From Chthonomonas sp035294505 (GTDB lineage: Bacteria; Armatimonadota; Chthonomonadetes; Chthonomonadales; Chthonomonadaceae): a DNA stretch of 49,976 nt. The position numbers and the translations under genes were made by a program. The notes under the pieces were generated by a model. The model was not told where the DNA came from and made no database searches. It saw only the letters and a list, made by a program, of their open reading frames with translations. The stretch covers positions 1 through 49,976 of the forward strand of contig NZ_DATGKU010000173.1 of assembly GCF_035294505.1 (NCBI RefSeq), in the 5' to 3' direction. Below, in pieces: positions 49,248 to 49,976 of this stretch. Position 1 is the first letter of the stretch. Every line of letters begins with the position of its first letter.

Positions 49248-49976
49248 ATGGCAGCAAAAATGCTATTGTATGATGAAGAGGCCCGTCGTGCTCTCGAAAG
49301 AGGTGCCGAGGCCGTTGCGAATGCAGTAAAAGTAACCCTTGGCCCCAAAGGCCGAAATGTGGTTCTCGATAAAAAATGGGGTTCCCCCACCATCACCAAA
49401 GATGGGGTCACCGTCGCTAAAGAGATCGAGTTGGAAGACCCCTACGAGAACATGGGGGCGCAACTGGTAAAAGAGGTTGCCAGCAAAACCAATGATGTGG
49501 CTGGCGATGGAACCACCACCGCCACCGTGTTGGCTCAAGCTATTCTTAAGGAAGGCCTCCGCTATGTAGCTGCCGGCGGTAACCCCCTGCAAGTCAAGCA
49601 CGGTATTGAGCGCGCTGTGGAGCGCGCCGTGGAAGAGCTGAAGAAGCTCGCCGTGGAAGTGCGCGGAGACAAGGCCAAAGTCGCCAGCGTCGCCGCTATC
49701 GCCGGGAACGATGCGGAGATCGGCCAGCTCGTCGCAGATGCTATCGAACGTGTAGGGCAAGATGGAGTGATTACCGTAGAAGAGAGCCGAAGCCTCCAAA
49801 CCTACACCGAGTTCGTAGACGGCATGCAGTTTGACAAGGGCTACATCTCCCCTTACTTCGTCACCGACACCGAGCGTATGGAGGCCGTCCTCGAAAATCC
49901 CTACATCCTCATCTATGAGAAAAAGATTAGCTCCGCAACCGATCTCATCCCCTTGCTGGAGAAGATCGCGCAGCAG
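49248..49976 (+). CDS. groEL: Chaperonin GroEL, N-terminal part
   Basis: Partial: 243 codons up to the end of the window. AAGGAG precedes the ATG. The start MAAKMLLYDEEARRALERGA, the ATP-site VTLGPKGRNVVLDKKWGSPT and VAGDGTTTATVLAQAILKEG, and the apical-domain start FDKGYISPYFVTDTERM are all standard. It folds proteins in an ATP cycle with GroES, under HrcA/CIRCE control. Confidence 0.98.
   Translation, partial: MAAKMLLYDEEARRALERGAEAVANAVKVTLGPKGRNVVLDKKWGSPTITKDGVTVAKEIELEDPYENMGAQLVKEVASKTNDVAGDGTTTATVLAQAILKEGLRYVAAGGNPLQVKHGIERAVERAVEELKKLAVEVRGDKAKVASVAAIAGNDAEIGQLVADAIERVGQDGVITVEESRSLQTYTEFVDGMQFDKGYISPYFVTDTERMEAVLENPYILIYEKKISSATDLIPLLEKIAQQ

Noticed and set aside
1..49976. CRISPR array, prophage or integrative element
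   Set aside because: No regularly spaced repeats, integrase, phage structural genes or tRNA-end duplication were found on reading the window; the tRNA-Ser region has no copy of its 3' end nearby.

Overview
The window looks like chromosomal DNA from a free-living, mostly aerobic bacterium of about 55% GC with standard sigma-A promoters, Shine-Dalgarno starts, a CIRCE/groESL locus and an F-type ATP synthase operon. Two prepilin-like proteins (one with the H-x9-DG type C-terminal motif), a GntR/LacI hybrid regulator, many TPR proteins and largely unclustered genes fit Armatimonadota, most likely a Chthonomonas-like thermophile. That placement is an inference from gene style, not from a marker search.

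Layout. 1-1.7 kb: end of a succinate dehydrogenase/fumarate reductase operon (flavoprotein fragment, iron-sulfur subunit), then a convergent YbgC thioesterase. 2.15-2.7 kb: a decayed tnpB transposon remnant with short palindromes. 2.7-5.3 kb (minus): purN, an OmpH/Skp-like protein, a degenerate histidine kinase. 5.4-8.9 kb: zinc-ribbon membrane protein, an orphan CheB, TPR and small membrane proteins. 9-12.3 kb (minus): prepilin-like protein, GntR/LacI regulator, nagA. 12.3-15.75 kb: a strong promoter, an M-box magnesium riboswitch with visible terminator and antiterminator, about 400 further bases of structured leader, then a 79-aa protein, an NRAMP-related (probably Mg2+) transporter, a 77-aa membrane protein and a probable outer-membrane protein. 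15.8-18.6 kb: membrane-anchored redoxin, prepilin-like protein, a frameshifted membrane protein gene, a small sigma-like factor. 18.7-23.4 kb: DUF512 radical-SAM protein, ppk1, dGTPase-like HD protein. 23.4-27.3 kb (minus): sugar-phosphate isomerase family protein, a four-PDZ HtrA protease and an inactive-looking HtrA paralogue. 27.5-29.4 kb: apgM and a convergent SGNH hydrolase. 29.5-31.6 kb: an operon of dps, marR, wrbA and doxX behind a perfect 22-bp palindrome. 31.7-35.7 kb (minus): ABC ATPase, permease and large TPR-like membrane protein, and a TPR protein. 35.8-36.4 kb (minus): tRNA-Ser(UGA) and msrA. 36.5-38.6 kb: an ACT-domain protein overlapping aspartate kinase, which overlaps an AtpZ-like gene. 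39-47.6 kb: atpI-like, atpB, E, F, F', H, A, then an 805-aa coiled-coil/Gfo-Idh-MocA fusion, then atpG; atpD and atpC are absent here. 47.7-50 kb: dapF (minus), CIRCE, groES and the start of groEL.

The most notable regions are the M-box/NRAMP locus, where an RNA magnesium sensor, a transporter lacking two canonical transition-metal ligands, and two unknown small proteins form one candidate magnesium uptake unit; the ATP synthase operon interrupted by an oxidoreductase fusion; and the palindrome-controlled MarR/WrbA/DoxX/Dps operon, which resembles quinone or electrophile stress regulons. No CRISPR array, prophage, integrase or intact insertion sequence was seen.
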